Positions 53,232-61,667 of a DNA stretch of 64,000 nucleotides are shown here, one piece after another (within the stretch, counting starts at the first letter, position 1; every line of letters starts with the position of its first letter). The notes under the pieces are model-generated. The model saw only the letters and a list, made by a program, of their open reading frames with translations. It was not told the DNA's origin and did not search any database. The translations under genes and the position numbers were made by a program. The DNA lies in the NCBI GenBank assembly GCA_965223095.1, contig OZ244979.1, forward strand, positions 1,178,001 to 1,242,000, in the 5' to 3' direction. The stretch is from J054 sp965223095 (GTDB taxonomy: Bacteria; Pseudomonadota; Gammaproteobacteria; Steroidobacterales; GCA-2729495).

Positions 53232-54275
53232 TTAAATTTCCGGTCCAGGCGGGCGCGCGCGGCGCTGCAGCTCCAGGATAAGAATACCGGCGATGATGCC
53301 AAGGACACCGATGATTTGCGTGATACCCATGCGCTCGCCGAGTAGCCCCGCCGCCATCACAATGGTGGCGGGCGGGCCAACGGTGCTGATCACGGCGGCC
53401 CGCTGGGCACCGATGCGTCGCACACCTTCCGCCATGCAAACCAGCGGTACGATGGTGGCGAACACAACTATGCCGGCCATCAAGGCCCAGGCCTGGCCGT
53501 TGAGCGAGAAATCCGTGGCTTCGCCCAGCAGCGCGAATTGCATGGCAAAGCAAAGGGCCGCGGTGGTCATGGCAATGCTGGTAAACGCTGTGCTGCTGAT
53601 TTGGCGAGTCACACTCTCTGTCACTATTAAATAAAAAGCCATGGTTGCGGCGCAGATTAAGACCACCACTGAACCCAGCAAATTTTGATCAAGCAAATTC
53701 TTGTCTAGCAGTCCAACGACAAGCAGTATGCCGAGCCAAGTAATCAGCAAGGCCAGCAATATCCGGCCCGATGGCAGGCGCTGAGTAATTAGACTTTTTG
53801 CGACCACCACCAGTGCGGGATAACTAAAGATAATCGCTCGTTCCACCCCCGCGTCGATCAAGCTCAGGGCAAAGAAATTTAGCCTCGCGCCGATGTAATA
53901 GCAGACAAACCCGCCGGTCATGGCCAATAGCCACGCACGTGGGGGTGCAGAACCTATGTTGCCCGAGGCGCCGAACATTATGCCCACGAGCACAAATCCG
54001 GGCATGGCCAACAGGGCTCGCAAGGTAACCACAGTATCGATATCCACACCTTGCGCGTACAGGAGTTTTGCGAAAATACCTTTGCTCGCTAATCCAAGCC
54101 CACCGACGATGACGAACAGCACGCCACCGATATCCGCAGCAGCGCGATTACCTGTGCCGTTCAGCGGTTTGTCTCGAAGCCATGCAACTGGGCAAACGCG
54201 CTGACGGGTTCGCGGGCCGGTTGGTAGGCATTTACCTTTGCGTCGGGGTCGGCGTAACCCAATGATAAGCCGCAA
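53232..54275 (-). CDS. EamA-type (DMT) transporter
   Basis: A 10-TM drug/metabolite transporter with two EamA repeats. The only ATG is at 54275, which gives 347 residues and a 115-base overlap with the nitroreductase gene; the first ~47 residues (RRPRRKGKCLPTGPRTRQR) are arginine-rich and not membrane-like. The first TM seems to be IGGVLFVIVGGLGLASKG, so a non-ATG start (CTG at 54164 sits right at the nitroreductase stop; GTG at V52) may be the true one. Second repeat: MAGIVVFATIVPLVCMAEG, GAQRAAVISTVGPPATIVMA. Probably exports or imports a small metabolite of the pathway. Confidence 0.75.
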   Translation of the reverse strand: MRLIIGLRRPRRKGKCLPTGPRTRQRVCPVAWLRDKPLNGTGNRAAADIGGVLFVIVGGLGLASKGIFAKLLYAQGVDIDTVVTLRALLAMPGFVLVGIMFGASGNIGSAPPRAWLLAMTGGFVCYYIGARLNFFALSLIDAGVERAIIFSYPALVVVAKSLITQRLPSGRILLALLITWLGILLVVGLLDKNLLDQNLLGSVVVLICAATMAFYLIVTESVTRQISSTAFTSIAMTTAALCFAMQFALLGEATDFSLNGQAWALMAGIVVFATIVPLVCMAEGVRRIGAQRAAVISTVGPPATIVMAAGLLGERMGITQIIGVLGIIAGILILELQRRARPPGPEI

Positions 54276-54838
54276 ACTAGTTGCTGTGTATCGCTGACGG
54301 GTAAGTGACGGCGCACCACATGATGTAGTTCAGGCCAGGAAGCCTGCGCGCAAGTGTGTAGGCCCTTTTCGCGGGCGAGTAGCATGATGTTTTGCAAGAA
54401 CATGCCATAGTCTAACCAGCTACCACGCTCCAGTGCCCTATCAATGAAAAAGAACAGGCCAACGGGCGCATCGAAGAAGGCAAAATTTCTTGCATGCTGT
54501 GCCGCGCTGGCCTGACGATCACCTTTTGCAATGCCGAGCAGAGCATAAAGCCCCCAGCCCGTTGCCCTGCGCCTGCCCAAATAGGGCTCGGGAATTTTCG
54601 CGGGATAGTAGGACCATTCTGATCCCGACTCGCCGGCTGCAAATGCCGCCAGCGCATCGGCGACGATGCCATCGCGTTTTTCTCCGGACACGGCATGAAC
54701 CTGCCAAGGTTGAAAGTTACTGCCGCTGGGTGCGTAAGCTGCGGCATTCAAAATTTCTTCCAGCAGGGCTTTAGGCACGGCCTTGGGCAAGAACGCACGA
54801 ATAGACCGGCGCGTGCCGATGGCGCGACTGACCTCCAC
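54161..54838 (-). CDS. Nitroreductase family protein
   Basis: A 225-residue FMN-dependent nitroreductase-fold protein. Marks: IGTRRSIRAFLPKAVPKALLEEIL (FMN phosphate loop), NAAAYAPSGSNFQPWQVHAVSG, and GLHTCAQASWPE with LVCGLSLGYADPDA (FMN/C-term motif). Relatives reduce nitro groups, quinones or enones, or act in dehalogenation. It lies 39 bases downstream of the isochorismatase-like gene and overlaps the EamA frame, so the three are likely one unit behind the 55578 site. Confidence 0.88.
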   Translation of the reverse strand: MEVSRAIGTRRSIRAFLPKAVPKALLEEILNAAAYAPSGSNFQPWQVHAVSGEKRDGIVADALAAFAAGESGSEWSYYPAKIPEPYLGRRRATGWGLYALLGIAKGDRQASAAQHARNFAFFDAPVGLFFFIDRALERGSWLDYGMFLQNIMLLAREKGLHTCAQASWPELHHVVRRHLPVSDTQQLVCGLSLGYADPDAKVNAYQPAREPVSAFAQLHGFETNR

Positions 54839-54877
54839 TAGCGAGTTCGACCTTGACGATTGAAGCCCATGCTCAAC

Positions 54878-55555
54878 TCAGGCGGCAGTGAGTTCGGCGA
54901 TGACCTCGTCCGTGGTGTTTACGCGACCCCAGAGGCGTCGCAGCATGGTTAAGGTGGCTAGCTGCATTTCATCGCTATCGGTGCCGGTGGCATCGCTGAC
55001 TATCACCACCCCATATTGATGATCGCAGGCCTCCATGGCTGTCATGGCCACGCAGTTATTGGTGGACACGCCGACCACGACCACGGTGTCAATACCCATG
55101 GCTTTTAGGTTGGTATCGATGCCCGTCGAGCCGAAGGCCCCCATGGTCTTTTTATTGAGTACTAAATCGCCGTCTTTGGGTTTGAGCGCGGCAACGATTT
55201 CATGTTCTTCGCGGCCTTGATAGTTATGTGTGGCTTTAACAATACGAATCATATGGGCTGGCATGTCGCTGCAGTCAGCAAGCTCCGACCCATAGGTGAT
55301 ATAAACAACCCGCCCGTTCGCCCGCCGGAAGGCATCGGCCAAACGCGCAATATTCGGTACCAGCAGGTTCTCAATACGATCAAAACGATAGGCTGAAGAT
55401 TCACTATTGCCTTGCTCATTGAGCAATTTCCCTAAACCAAGTTCACGATTGCCCGTGGCGTTTTGCATGTCGACAATAATCAGCGCCACCGTTTCCGGAT
55501 GAATCTCTACCGGCCGGGAAAAATTGTCTACAAAAGTTGGATGTTGAGCGCTCAT
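54878..55555 (-). CDS. Isochorismatase-fold cysteine hydrolase
   Basis: A 225-residue hydrolase of the isochorismatase/N-carbamoylsarcosine amidase fold. The catalytic triad is in place: Asp in LIIVDMQNATG (D29), Lys in LVLNKKTMGAFGST, and Cys in VSTNNCVAMTAMEA. A cis-peptide-forming turn (VSTNNC) matches. Relatives split amides or vinyl ethers such as nicotinamide, ureidoacrylate or isochorismate. No isochorismate synthase or siderophore genes are near, so an amidase is more likely. A TGTACGGACA site lies 22 bases upstream. Confidence 0.88.
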   Translation of the reverse strand: MSAQHPTFVDNFSRPVEIHPETVALIIVDMQNATGNRELGLGKLLNEQGNSESSAYRFDRIENLLVPNIARLADAFRRANGRVVYITYGSELADCSDMPAHMIRIVKATHNYQGREEHEIVAALKPKDGDLVLNKKTMGAFGSTGIDTNLKAMGIDTVVVVGVSTNNCVAMTAMEACDHQYGVVIVSDATGTDSDEMQLATLTMLRRLWGRVNTTDEVIAELTAA

Positions 55556-55577
55556 GTTAGCTTAGCCGGATTTTAAA

Positions 55578-55587
55578 TGTACGGACA
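55578..55587 (-). promoter_or_regulatory. Operator-like site TGTACGGACA before isochorismatase-like gene
   Basis: TGTACGGACA is the exact reverse complement of the site at 53193 and one base from the TGTCCGGACA core. On the coding strand it reads ATTGTCCGTACATTTAAAAT, sharing TTGTnCGnACATTTAAA with the tauD site. It lies 22 bases before the ATG. Confidence 0.7.
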
Positions 55588-55724
55588 ATCTAGCTGAATC
55601 TCTCGTCGCTGTCATCTGCGCAGAGGGAAAGAAGATGCGCAACATTCTTGCCGCGTTTGCCGGTATTTTCTGGCGCTAAAGATTTCGCGGCCCGCTGCGG
55701 TGGTGATCGTTGCGCGGTTTAGCT

Positions 55725-56720
55725 TCAGCGAACTTCTCGAGGCACTTCCTTGGCGTATGCCTCCCAAGTTCCTTTCGGCTGCACATTGGGCCAAGCATCT
55801 GGCGGCTCAAGATATTCCGGGCAGTGCTTTTCGATATATGCCAGCACCTTGGGTGGAATGTCCCCGCAGTCTGGTAAACCTTGATGGCTAAACATTCTGC
55901 CGAACAAGACTTCGTTCTCCAGGCCGCTGCCGCCCATACGCATCCAAGGCCACCACTGGGATACACGCGAGAAGCCCGCATGGTAGCGTACCGAGGCTTC
56001 GCTGCGATCTTGCATTTGATCCAGTGACATGGAGAAGGTGAAGTGTTCCGACGGACTGATACGCGGACCGGTGGAGGCTTTAGGCCAAGCTTGCGGGGTC
56101 ACGGGATTTTCGTATTCATGGGCGTAATCCCAGGCCAGCAATAAATCATCGCCATAGGTTTCAAATGGCAATAGAAAAGGAACGCTGCCGGATTGTTCTT
56201 GATGTGTGCCCGCGTTCATCAATGTTGGATCGTCTTTTACCGAGCCCATGACGAAGCGGGGCATTTCAGCCGTCAAGCAGCCGCCCATGTTGTCGTTATA
56301 GAAATTGAACACCTCGACGGTTTCTCCCGTATAAGGATTGTCCCAAGTTTCTAGAATGTTGTCCGTGGCTAAATCCGTGAAGTAGCCAGTTTCCTTACCC
56401 CGTATCCATAGATTGCCGTCTGCATCGATTTTCGACTGCATCACGCCGCTTCCGGTATAGCCGAACAAGGGGACCATTCTTTGCCCGCCAATGCGGCCAT
56501 ACATTAGGCCGTGAAAGCCACCGATTTGCGGTTCGTCGTAACCCGCCCAAATTTTGCCGAAGGCATATAAGTTGTCTTTCGGGTCATTAAAATCGAGGCT
56601 TGGGCTGGCGCCCACCATCGATGACTGTGATGGACTGGTGCGACCTCGGCTGGGGTCGGCTAAATTTTGCACGGCGTCGCGGTGGCCGGAAAACAGGCCG
56701 TTGAGGAACAGTGAATTCAT
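55725..56720 (-). CDS. DUF1838 family protein
   Basis: A 331-residue DUF1838 protein from the ATG at 56720, chosen because GGAG lies six bases upstream (an ATG at 56768 is not supported). Marks: DPKDNLYAFGKIWAGYDEPQ, YFTDLATDNILETWDNPYTGETVEV and the C-terminal QPKGTWEAYAKEVPREVR, all typical of the family. The middle part is rich in Trp, Tyr and Met. No signal peptide is seen. Function of DUF1838 is unknown; members often sit in aromatic or steroid catabolic islands. Two other members are at 18937 and 57108. Confidence 0.85.
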   Translation of the reverse strand: MNSLFLNGLFSGHRDAVQNLADPSRGRTSPSQSSMVGASPSLDFNDPKDNLYAFGKIWAGYDEPQIGGFHGLMYGRIGGQRMVPLFGYTGSGVMQSKIDADGNLWIRGKETGYFTDLATDNILETWDNPYTGETVEVFNFYNDNMGGCLTAEMPRFVMGSVKDDPTLMNAGTHQEQSGSVPFLLPFETYGDDLLLAWDYAHEYENPVTPQAWPKASTGPRISPSEHFTFSMSLDQMQDRSEASVRYHAGFSRVSQWWPWMRMGGSGLENEVLFGRMFSHQGLPDCGDIPPKVLAYIEKHCPEYLEPPDAWPNVQPKGTWEAYAKEVPREVR

Positions 56721-56851
56721 GGTGTCTCCAAATCTATTGGCCAGACTATCCCACGCTGAGCGGCTCACGAAAAGCTTTGTTGGTAGGGCCGCCCACTACC
56801 TTTAGAACCATGTCCTGAGCCCCCGTATAATCAGGTTTCGGAGAGACTGAT

Positions 56852-57082
56852 ATGAAAGTTCAACGCAATGCGCCTTGCCCTTGTGGTAGTGGTAAAAAAT
56901 ACAAGCAGTGTTGTCTGAACAAAGTGCAGACTACGCCTATTACGCAGAAATTGTTGTTGGTCTTCGTGATTTTGTTCCTTGGCGCTGGTGCCCTTGCTGC
57001 ATTCTTATCACTGCGCGGTGATGGCAATACCGGTGACGGCCAAGGCCGTGTTTGGTCGGAAGAACACCAGCACTGGCATTAG
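56852..57082 (+). CDS. Small SEC-C motif protein with membrane segment
   Basis: A 76-residue protein. The N-terminus [21 protein letters not shown] is a full SEC-C zinc motif (CxC...CC), as at the end of SecA, where it binds zinc and contacts SecB and ribosomes. A single hydrophobic helix follows (about residues 33-52: [19 protein letters not shown]), then a short polar tail ending HQHWH. Real SEC-C proteins of this size with a membrane anchor are not common. It lies 25 bases before the DUF1838 gene at 57108 and may be translated with it. Confidence 0.78.
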   Translation: MKVQRNAPCPCGSGKKYKQCCLNKVQTTPITQKLLLVFVILFLGAGALAAFLSLRGDGNTGDGQGRVWSEEHQHWH

Positions 57083-57107
57083 GAGTCCTAAGCGTGGGTT
57101 TTGCGCG

Positions 57108-57929
57108 ATGAAAAAATACCGATGGCGCTGCGCGGTTTTTCTATGCTGTCTTCTTACAGCAGGTTCTGCGAGCGCGGAATTTATCGATGATCCCTTAGCA
57201 GCCGTCGAAACCTGGGTGCGCTTGAAGGGCGATACCGCCGGGGCGGTTACCTACGAATGGGTTCACGGAACGGCTTACGGTGCGCCGGATGATGCGAGTA
57301 GCCAAGCACTGTTTGGCATTGAGAGTGTGACGGTTCGGCAAACACGCGCTCTGCCGGAAGGCGGCTACGAAGAGCGTAATTTTGCCTGCCGCCTGTATCG
57401 CGACCTACAAACGGGTCAATACATAAATCAGTTCATCAATCCGTTCACCAATCGTGTCGTTGAGCTGGGTGGTGCTTGCAATGATGGTTTCGCGATTCGT
57501 TACACGGCTGACAGCGTGGACTTGCTGGCAGACTTGGACATTCAGAGTACCGCCCTGGGCAGGCCCATGCGCTTGGAAGTTATTGATGCAGGCGATTTCG
57601 TTAGCATTCGCCGGGCAAGCCACAGCGAGATATTACCCAAAGCTGCTAAGGAATCGCGGCGCGAGTTGGCCATTGACTCCTTCGAGGTCGCGGCGGCGGA
57701 TTTTTACAATGCCGACATTAGCAATTTGTCGGTGGCTTATCACTGGGTGAGTCTGGCTCAATGGATGCCGGTATTAGACATGGCGGATATCGCCGGCCAC
57801 ATGTTGTGGTCTGTGCATGGGCGAAAATTCGGCCGCGTGGATGAGCTACCCGAGGAGTTTAGACGGGCATTGGAAAAACGTGTTCCGGGCGCGTTGGCGC
57901 GCGACATCGTTTGGCCTGAACTTAATTAG
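57108..57929 (+). CDS. Secreted DUF1838-like protein
   Basis: A 273-residue protein from the ATG at 57108, which starts a signal peptide (KKYRWRCAVFLCCLLTAGSA, cut after SASA). The open frame upstream overlaps the SEC-C gene and is rejected. The pattern ETWVRLKGDTAGAVTYEWVHG, ALFGIESVTVRQTR, YEERNFACRLYRDLQTGQYINQFINPFTNRVVEL split in two pieces matches DUF1838 (compare the 55725 protein). The middle of the protein is shorter than in the 55725 member. The family call is moderate. It ends against the convergent Rossmann lipoprotein gene with a 4-base overlap. Confidence 0.68.
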   Translation: MKKYRWRCAVFLCCLLTAGSASAEFIDDPLAAVETWVRLKGDTAGAVTYEWVHGTAYGAPDDASSQALFGIESVTVRQTRALPEGGYEERNFACRLYRDLQTGQYINQFINPFTNRVVELGGACNDGFAIRYTADSVDLLADLDIQSTALGRPMRLEVIDAGDFVSIRRASHSEILPKAAKESRRELAIDSFEVAAADFYNADISNLSVAYHWVSLAQWMPVLDMADIAGHMLWSVHGRKFGRVDELPEEFRRALEKRVPGALARDIVWPELN

Positions 57930-58714
57930 GGCGGCGTCGGTTCCGCTGTTGGTGCGGCCTCTTCGGTATTCGCATCCAATTCGATGCTGTCTAACAATTG
58001 GCGCCAAGTTTGGGCGTCAAGCCCGGCATCACTTACAGCGGCGAAAGTTTTATTGTGCATCGCTACCTTACTGAAGGATTCCACCGCTAGCATTGCGACA
58101 TCGCCTCGCGCAATCGCACCGCCGCGGTAGTCGGCGCGCGAGAGTAGGCGCAGGCCTTGATTTGATTTGCCCGTATCTTGCAGGCCGCCCGGTCCGATAA
58201 TCGTGTATCGCAAACCGCTAAGCTTGAGATGGTCTTCGCCGCGAGTTTTCCAATAACGCACATTGCCCATTTGTTCCATGCGGCTGCGGTTCCTATAGGG
58301 TCCAGCCGCGGCGGATGAAATTAGCACAAAGTGCGTGATTTTCTGCTCGAGCGCCACATCCACCAAGTTACGCACGCCGCCGTAGTCTACGAACTGGGGG
58401 CTGTTAGGTCCCGACCACTCCCTCGCACCGATCACGCAAATAACGAAATCAGCCTGTACCAGTGCGGGTCTTAAGGACTCGATGTCGCGGACATCGGTTT
58501 CCAGCCAAGGCCATTCAGCGCCCTTGCGTTCAATGGCGCGGGCGCGATTGCTAGTCAATGCTCGAATGTTGTAACCGGCTGCGCGCAGCTCCTCTAGAAC
58601 GTATCCGCCGGTTCGCCCGCTAGCTCCGGCAACGACCACGGTTTCGGGAGCAGCCGCGCAGGCGCTTGCCAAGAGCACCAGTAAATACATGGTGACTAGA
58701 CGTAGTCTTTTCAT
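57926..58714 (-). CDS. Lipoprotein-signal NAD(P)-binding Rossmann protein
   Basis: A 262-residue NAD(P)-binding protein of the atypical SDR type (SDR_a5-like). The dinucleotide motif VVVAGASGRTGGYVLEEL and the FVLISSAAAGPYRN segment are clear. Oddly, it begins with a lipoprotein signal (MYLLVLLASACAAAPETVV, lipobox Cys at 19), so it should be exported. NAD(P) is not normally free in the periplasm. Strong Shine-Dalgarno AAGGAGG four to five bases before the ATG supports this start. The C-terminal tail is low-complexity (EEAAPTAEPTPP). A cytosolic start inside is possible but has no ribosome site. Confidence 0.8.
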   Translation of the reverse strand: MKRLRLVTMYLLVLLASACAAAPETVVVAGASGRTGGYVLEELRAAGYNIRALTSNRARAIERKGAEWPWLETDVRDIESLRPALVQADFVICVIGAREWSGPNSPQFVDYGGVRNLVDVALEQKITHFVLISSAAAGPYRNRSRMEQMGNVRYWKTRGEDHLKLSGLRYTIIGPGGLQDTGKSNQGLRLLSRADYRGGAIARGDVAMLAVESFSKVAMHNKTFAAVSDAGLDAQTWRQLLDSIELDANTEEAAPTAEPTPP

Positions 58715-58902
58715 ACTGCCTCCTTATAAAACTGGTTACGGCACAGGCAGTGTAACGGATGGGGGATGGCGACAAGCTTCGAAGCCATGGCTAGACGAAC
58801 GCCCGCTGCGTGGAAGCGGTCGCCGGCCTGTCATCGCCGAAGAACCTGAGGCGTTAAACTGGCGGCCCTCGCCAACCGGCTGATCGACAAGGAATCCGCG
58901 AC

Positions 58903-60090
58903 ATGACTCAGTCTTTTCATCCTCCCGTGCGTACACTGATGGGGCCGGGGCCCTCGGATGTGAACCCAAGAGTTTTGGAGGCCCTGTCGCGGCCGACCAT
59001 CGGACATTTAGATCCGGCTTTCATTGGTTTGATGGATGACATCAAATCCTTGTTGCAGTTTGCCTTTCAAACCAAAAACGCGCTAACCATGCCCGTCTCC
59101 GCGCCGGGTTCCGCGGGTATGGAAGCTTGTTTTGTGAACCTGGTAAGCCCGGGTGACAAAGTCGTGATTGCGCAAAACGGTGTCTTCGGACTGCGCATGC
59201 AGGAAAATGTTAAGCGCTGTGGCGCCACGGCCGTTATGGTGCAGGATGATTGGGGCTCAGCCATCGACTTGCAGAAAGTGGAAGACGCGCTCCGCGCCAA
59301 CTCCGATGCGAGTATTCTGGCTTTTGTGCACGCGGAAACGTCCACCGGCGTGCGTTCTGAGGCGGCAGAACTATGTACCTTGGCTACCAAGTATGACTGT
59401 CTGAGTATTGTCGACACCGTGACCTCCTTGGGCGGTATCGAGGTTAACGTCGATGCTTGGGGCGCTGATGCGGTGTATTCGGGCACGCAGAAATGTCTGT
59501 CCTGCGTGCCTGGTATATCGCCCGTTACGTTTAGCGAGCGCGCTCAAGCGGCGATTAAGGCGCGAGCCGAACCAGCCCAAAGTTGGTTCTTGGACATGGA
59601 GCTGGTCATGGCCTATTGGGGTGAGGGCGCCCAGCGTGCTTACCACCACACCGCCCCCGTCAACGCATTGTATGGACTACATGAGGCCTTGGTCGCTCTG
59701 CAAGAAGAAGGTCTGCCTGCGGCCTGGTCGCGGCACCAAAAAAATCACGAAGCGCTAGCGGCTGGTTTGGCCAAGATGAATATTGAGTTGATCGTGGATG
59801 CAGGCCATCGATTGCCACAGCTTAATTGTGTGCGTTTTCCGCAAGGTGTTGATGACGCTCGCGTGCGCCAACAACTATTGCGTGACTATTCTTTGGAAAT
59901 CGGTGCTGGGCTGGGCCCGTTGGCAGGCCAGGTTTGGCGGATTGGCTTGATGGGCTTTGCTTCGAACCAGAAAAACGTATTGCTGTGTTTGAGTGCGTTG
60001 GAGACTGTGTTGGCGGAACAGGGGCTCGACATCAACAAAGGCGCGGCGGTTGAGGCGGCGCAAGGAGTATATGCTGTTCTTAGTCGTTAG
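58903..60090 (+). CDS. Class V aminotransferase (alanine/serine-glyoxylate type)
   Basis: A 395-residue PLP enzyme of the AGT/serine-glyoxylate group. Marks: LMGPGPSDVNPRVLEAL at the start, SAPGSAGMEACFVNL, VHAETSTGV, SIVDTVTSLGGIEV (Asp for the pyridine nitrogen), the PLP lysine in SGTQKCLSCVPG (K197), and the C-terminal VWRIGLMGFASNQKNVL. Relatives transfer amino groups from alanine or serine to glyoxylate. A CitE-type lyase upstream could make glyoxylate, which would make this a fitting partner (inference). AAGGA lies nine bases before the start. 8 bases ahead of the FAD oxidase gene. Confidence 0.9.
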   Translation: MTQSFHPPVRTLMGPGPSDVNPRVLEALSRPTIGHLDPAFIGLMDDIKSLLQFAFQTKNALTMPVSAPGSAGMEACFVNLVSPGDKVVIAQNGVFGLRMQENVKRCGATAVMVQDDWGSAIDLQKVEDALRANSDASILAFVHAETSTGVRSEAAELCTLATKYDCLSIVDTVTSLGGIEVNVDAWGADAVYSGTQKCLSCVPGISPVTFSERAQAAIKARAEPAQSWFLDMELVMAYWGEGAQRAYHHTAPVNALYGLHEALVALQEEGLPAAWSRHQKNHEALAAGLAKMNIELIVDAGHRLPQLNCVRFPQGVDDARVRQQLLRDYSLEIGAGLGPLAGQVWRIGLMGFASNQKNVLLCLSALETVLAEQGLDINKGAAVEAAQGVYAVLSR

Positions 60091-60098
60091 TTTATTAC

Positions 60099-61667
60099 AT
60101 GCTGATTGAGCAATTAGAAAACTGTCTAGGCTCAGCGGGGGTCAGCACTGACGTCGCTGAACGCCAACGGTATTCCACGGACTTTTACCGCGAGGGCGCG
60201 CTTTGTGCAGCGGTTATTCGGCCCAACAGCACGGCTGAACTCGCGTCTGCGGTACAGCTAGCTACGGCAGCGGGCTACGGATTGATACCCCGCGGCGGCG
60301 GCATGTCTTACACCGGCGGCTACACGCCCGATACTGAGCAAAGTATTGTTGTGGATATGGCCGCCATCAGTGGCATTGTTGCCTGCAATGCACAGGATAT
60401 GACTTTAACTGTGCAAGCAGGCACCACTTGGGAGCAGATTTTTCAGCTGCTGAAGCCGCGGGGGTTGCGTCTGCCTTTCTTCGGCACTTTTTCGGGAAGA
60501 TTGGCCACTGTTGGTGGCGGTCTATCTAACGGTGCGGTTTTTTTAGGGACAGCCCGCTATGGCTCTGCGGCGGACAATGTCCTTGGTCTCGAAGTTGTCA
60601 GCGCGGACGGTCGTATCATCAAGACCGGGCAAGCGCAGTTTAGAAACGGCAAACCCTTTTATCGGACCCATGGTCCTGATTTAACCGGTTTGTTTTTGCA
60701 CGACGCCGGTATCCTCGGAATAAAGACCCAGGCAACATTCAAGCTGATGGAATGGCCCAGCCACTCCGGCTACCTGTCTTTTGCACTATCGTCCGCCGAT
60801 GCCGCGGCCACGGCCCTGTCGGCCATTGCGCGTTCCGGCGCAGCGGAAGAAGCTTATGTGTTTGATCCTCACACGACGGCGCGTAACCTGAGTGCCGATG
60901 GCTTAAAGGACAACATTCGCACCCTTGGGAAAATCGTCAGGGGCCAGGGTGGCGTTGTGGCCGGGATTAAGGCTGGCGCCAAGGTCGCTGCGGCCGGGAA
61001 ACAATTGGTGCCCAAAGATGCTTACTCCTTACACTTGGTTTGTGCCGGGAGAAGCGAGCAGGCCGTTCGCGATGATTTGACCCAGTGCGCAGATATCTTG
61101 AATGAACATCATGGCCGAGAAATCCCCAACTCCATTCCCATGGTCGTACGCGCGGATCCCTTTAGCAATCTTAACGGTGTTCTTGGGCCGACGGGCGAGC
61201 GGTGGGTAGCGCTGAACGCGAAGATCGCTCATAGCGATGCGCTGAAGATGCTAGATGCGTTTAGCCAGCGAATGGCCAGCTATCGCGGAGAGATGGATAA
61301 GCTCGGTATTACCCTGTCCACGCTATTTATTGCCATGGGCACCCATGCGTTTAGCTTCGAACCGGTTTTTCACTGGCCAGATACCTGGTTGCCCCCGCAT
61401 CGCCACGTCGCTGATTCCGCTTACCTGGCTAAGCTGACAGAGCCCGCAGCGAATCCGCCAGCTAGGCAGCTGGTTGCTGAACTGCGGGCGGAAAGCATCG
61501 CGCTGTTCGGTGAATTTGGCGCGGCATCCAATCAAATCGGCCGGACTTATCCCTATCGTGAGCGTCTCGAACCGGCGACGCGTGCATTAGTCGATGCGCT
61601 GAAGCATGAGCTTGACCCGGAGCTTCGCATGAATCCAGGCGCCTTGGGCTACGCGCCGAAATGTTAG
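60099..61667 (+). CDS. FAD-linked oxidase (GlcD-like)
   Basis: A 522-residue FAD-binding oxidoreductase of the vanillyl-alcohol oxidase fold. Marks: IRPNSTAELASAVQLATAAGYGLIPRGGGMSYTGGYTP (FAD-binding; shown in part by IPRGGGMSYTGGY), VQAGTTWEQIFQLL, GTFSGRLATVGGGLSNGA, and SADGRIIKTG. The C-terminal cap is longer and ends with RMNPGALGYAP, like GlcD or AlkDHAP synthase. Candidate substrates are 2-hydroxy acids. It overlaps the next membrane protein gene by 7 bases and may act with it. Confidence 0.85.
   Translation: MLIEQLENCLGSAGVSTDVAERQRYSTDFYREGALCAAVIRPNSTAELASAVQLATAAGYGLIPRGGGMSYTGGYTPDTEQSIVVDMAAISGIVACNAQDMTLTVQAGTTWEQIFQLLKPRGLRLPFFGTFSGRLATVGGGLSNGAVFLGTARYGSAADNVLGLEVVSADGRIIKTGQAQFRNGKPFYRTHGPDLTGLFLHDAGILGIKTQATFKLMEWPSHSGYLSFALSSADAAATALSAIARSGAAEEAYVFDPHTTARNLSADGLKDNIRTLGKIVRGQGGVVAGIKAGAKVAAAGKQLVPKDAYSLHLVCAGRSEQAVRDDLTQCADILNEHHGREIPNSIPMVVRADPFSNLNGVLGPTGERWVALNAKIAHSDALKMLDAFSQRMASYRGEMDKLGITLSTLFIAMGTHAFSFEPVFHWPDTWLPPHRHVADSAYLAKLTEPAANPPARQLVAELRAESIALFGEFGAASNQIGRTYPYRERLEPATRALVDALKHELDPELRMNPGALGYAPKC

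Noticed and set aside
54686..54697. CTCCGGACAC as a further GntR operator
   Set aside because: It lies inside the nitroreductase gene and lacks the TGT half-site.
55635..55679. A 14-codon open frame MRNILAAFAGIFWR in the gap before the isochorismatase-like gene
   Set aside because: GAGGGAAAGAAG lies upstream, but the frame is too short to support and no leader-peptide role is visible.
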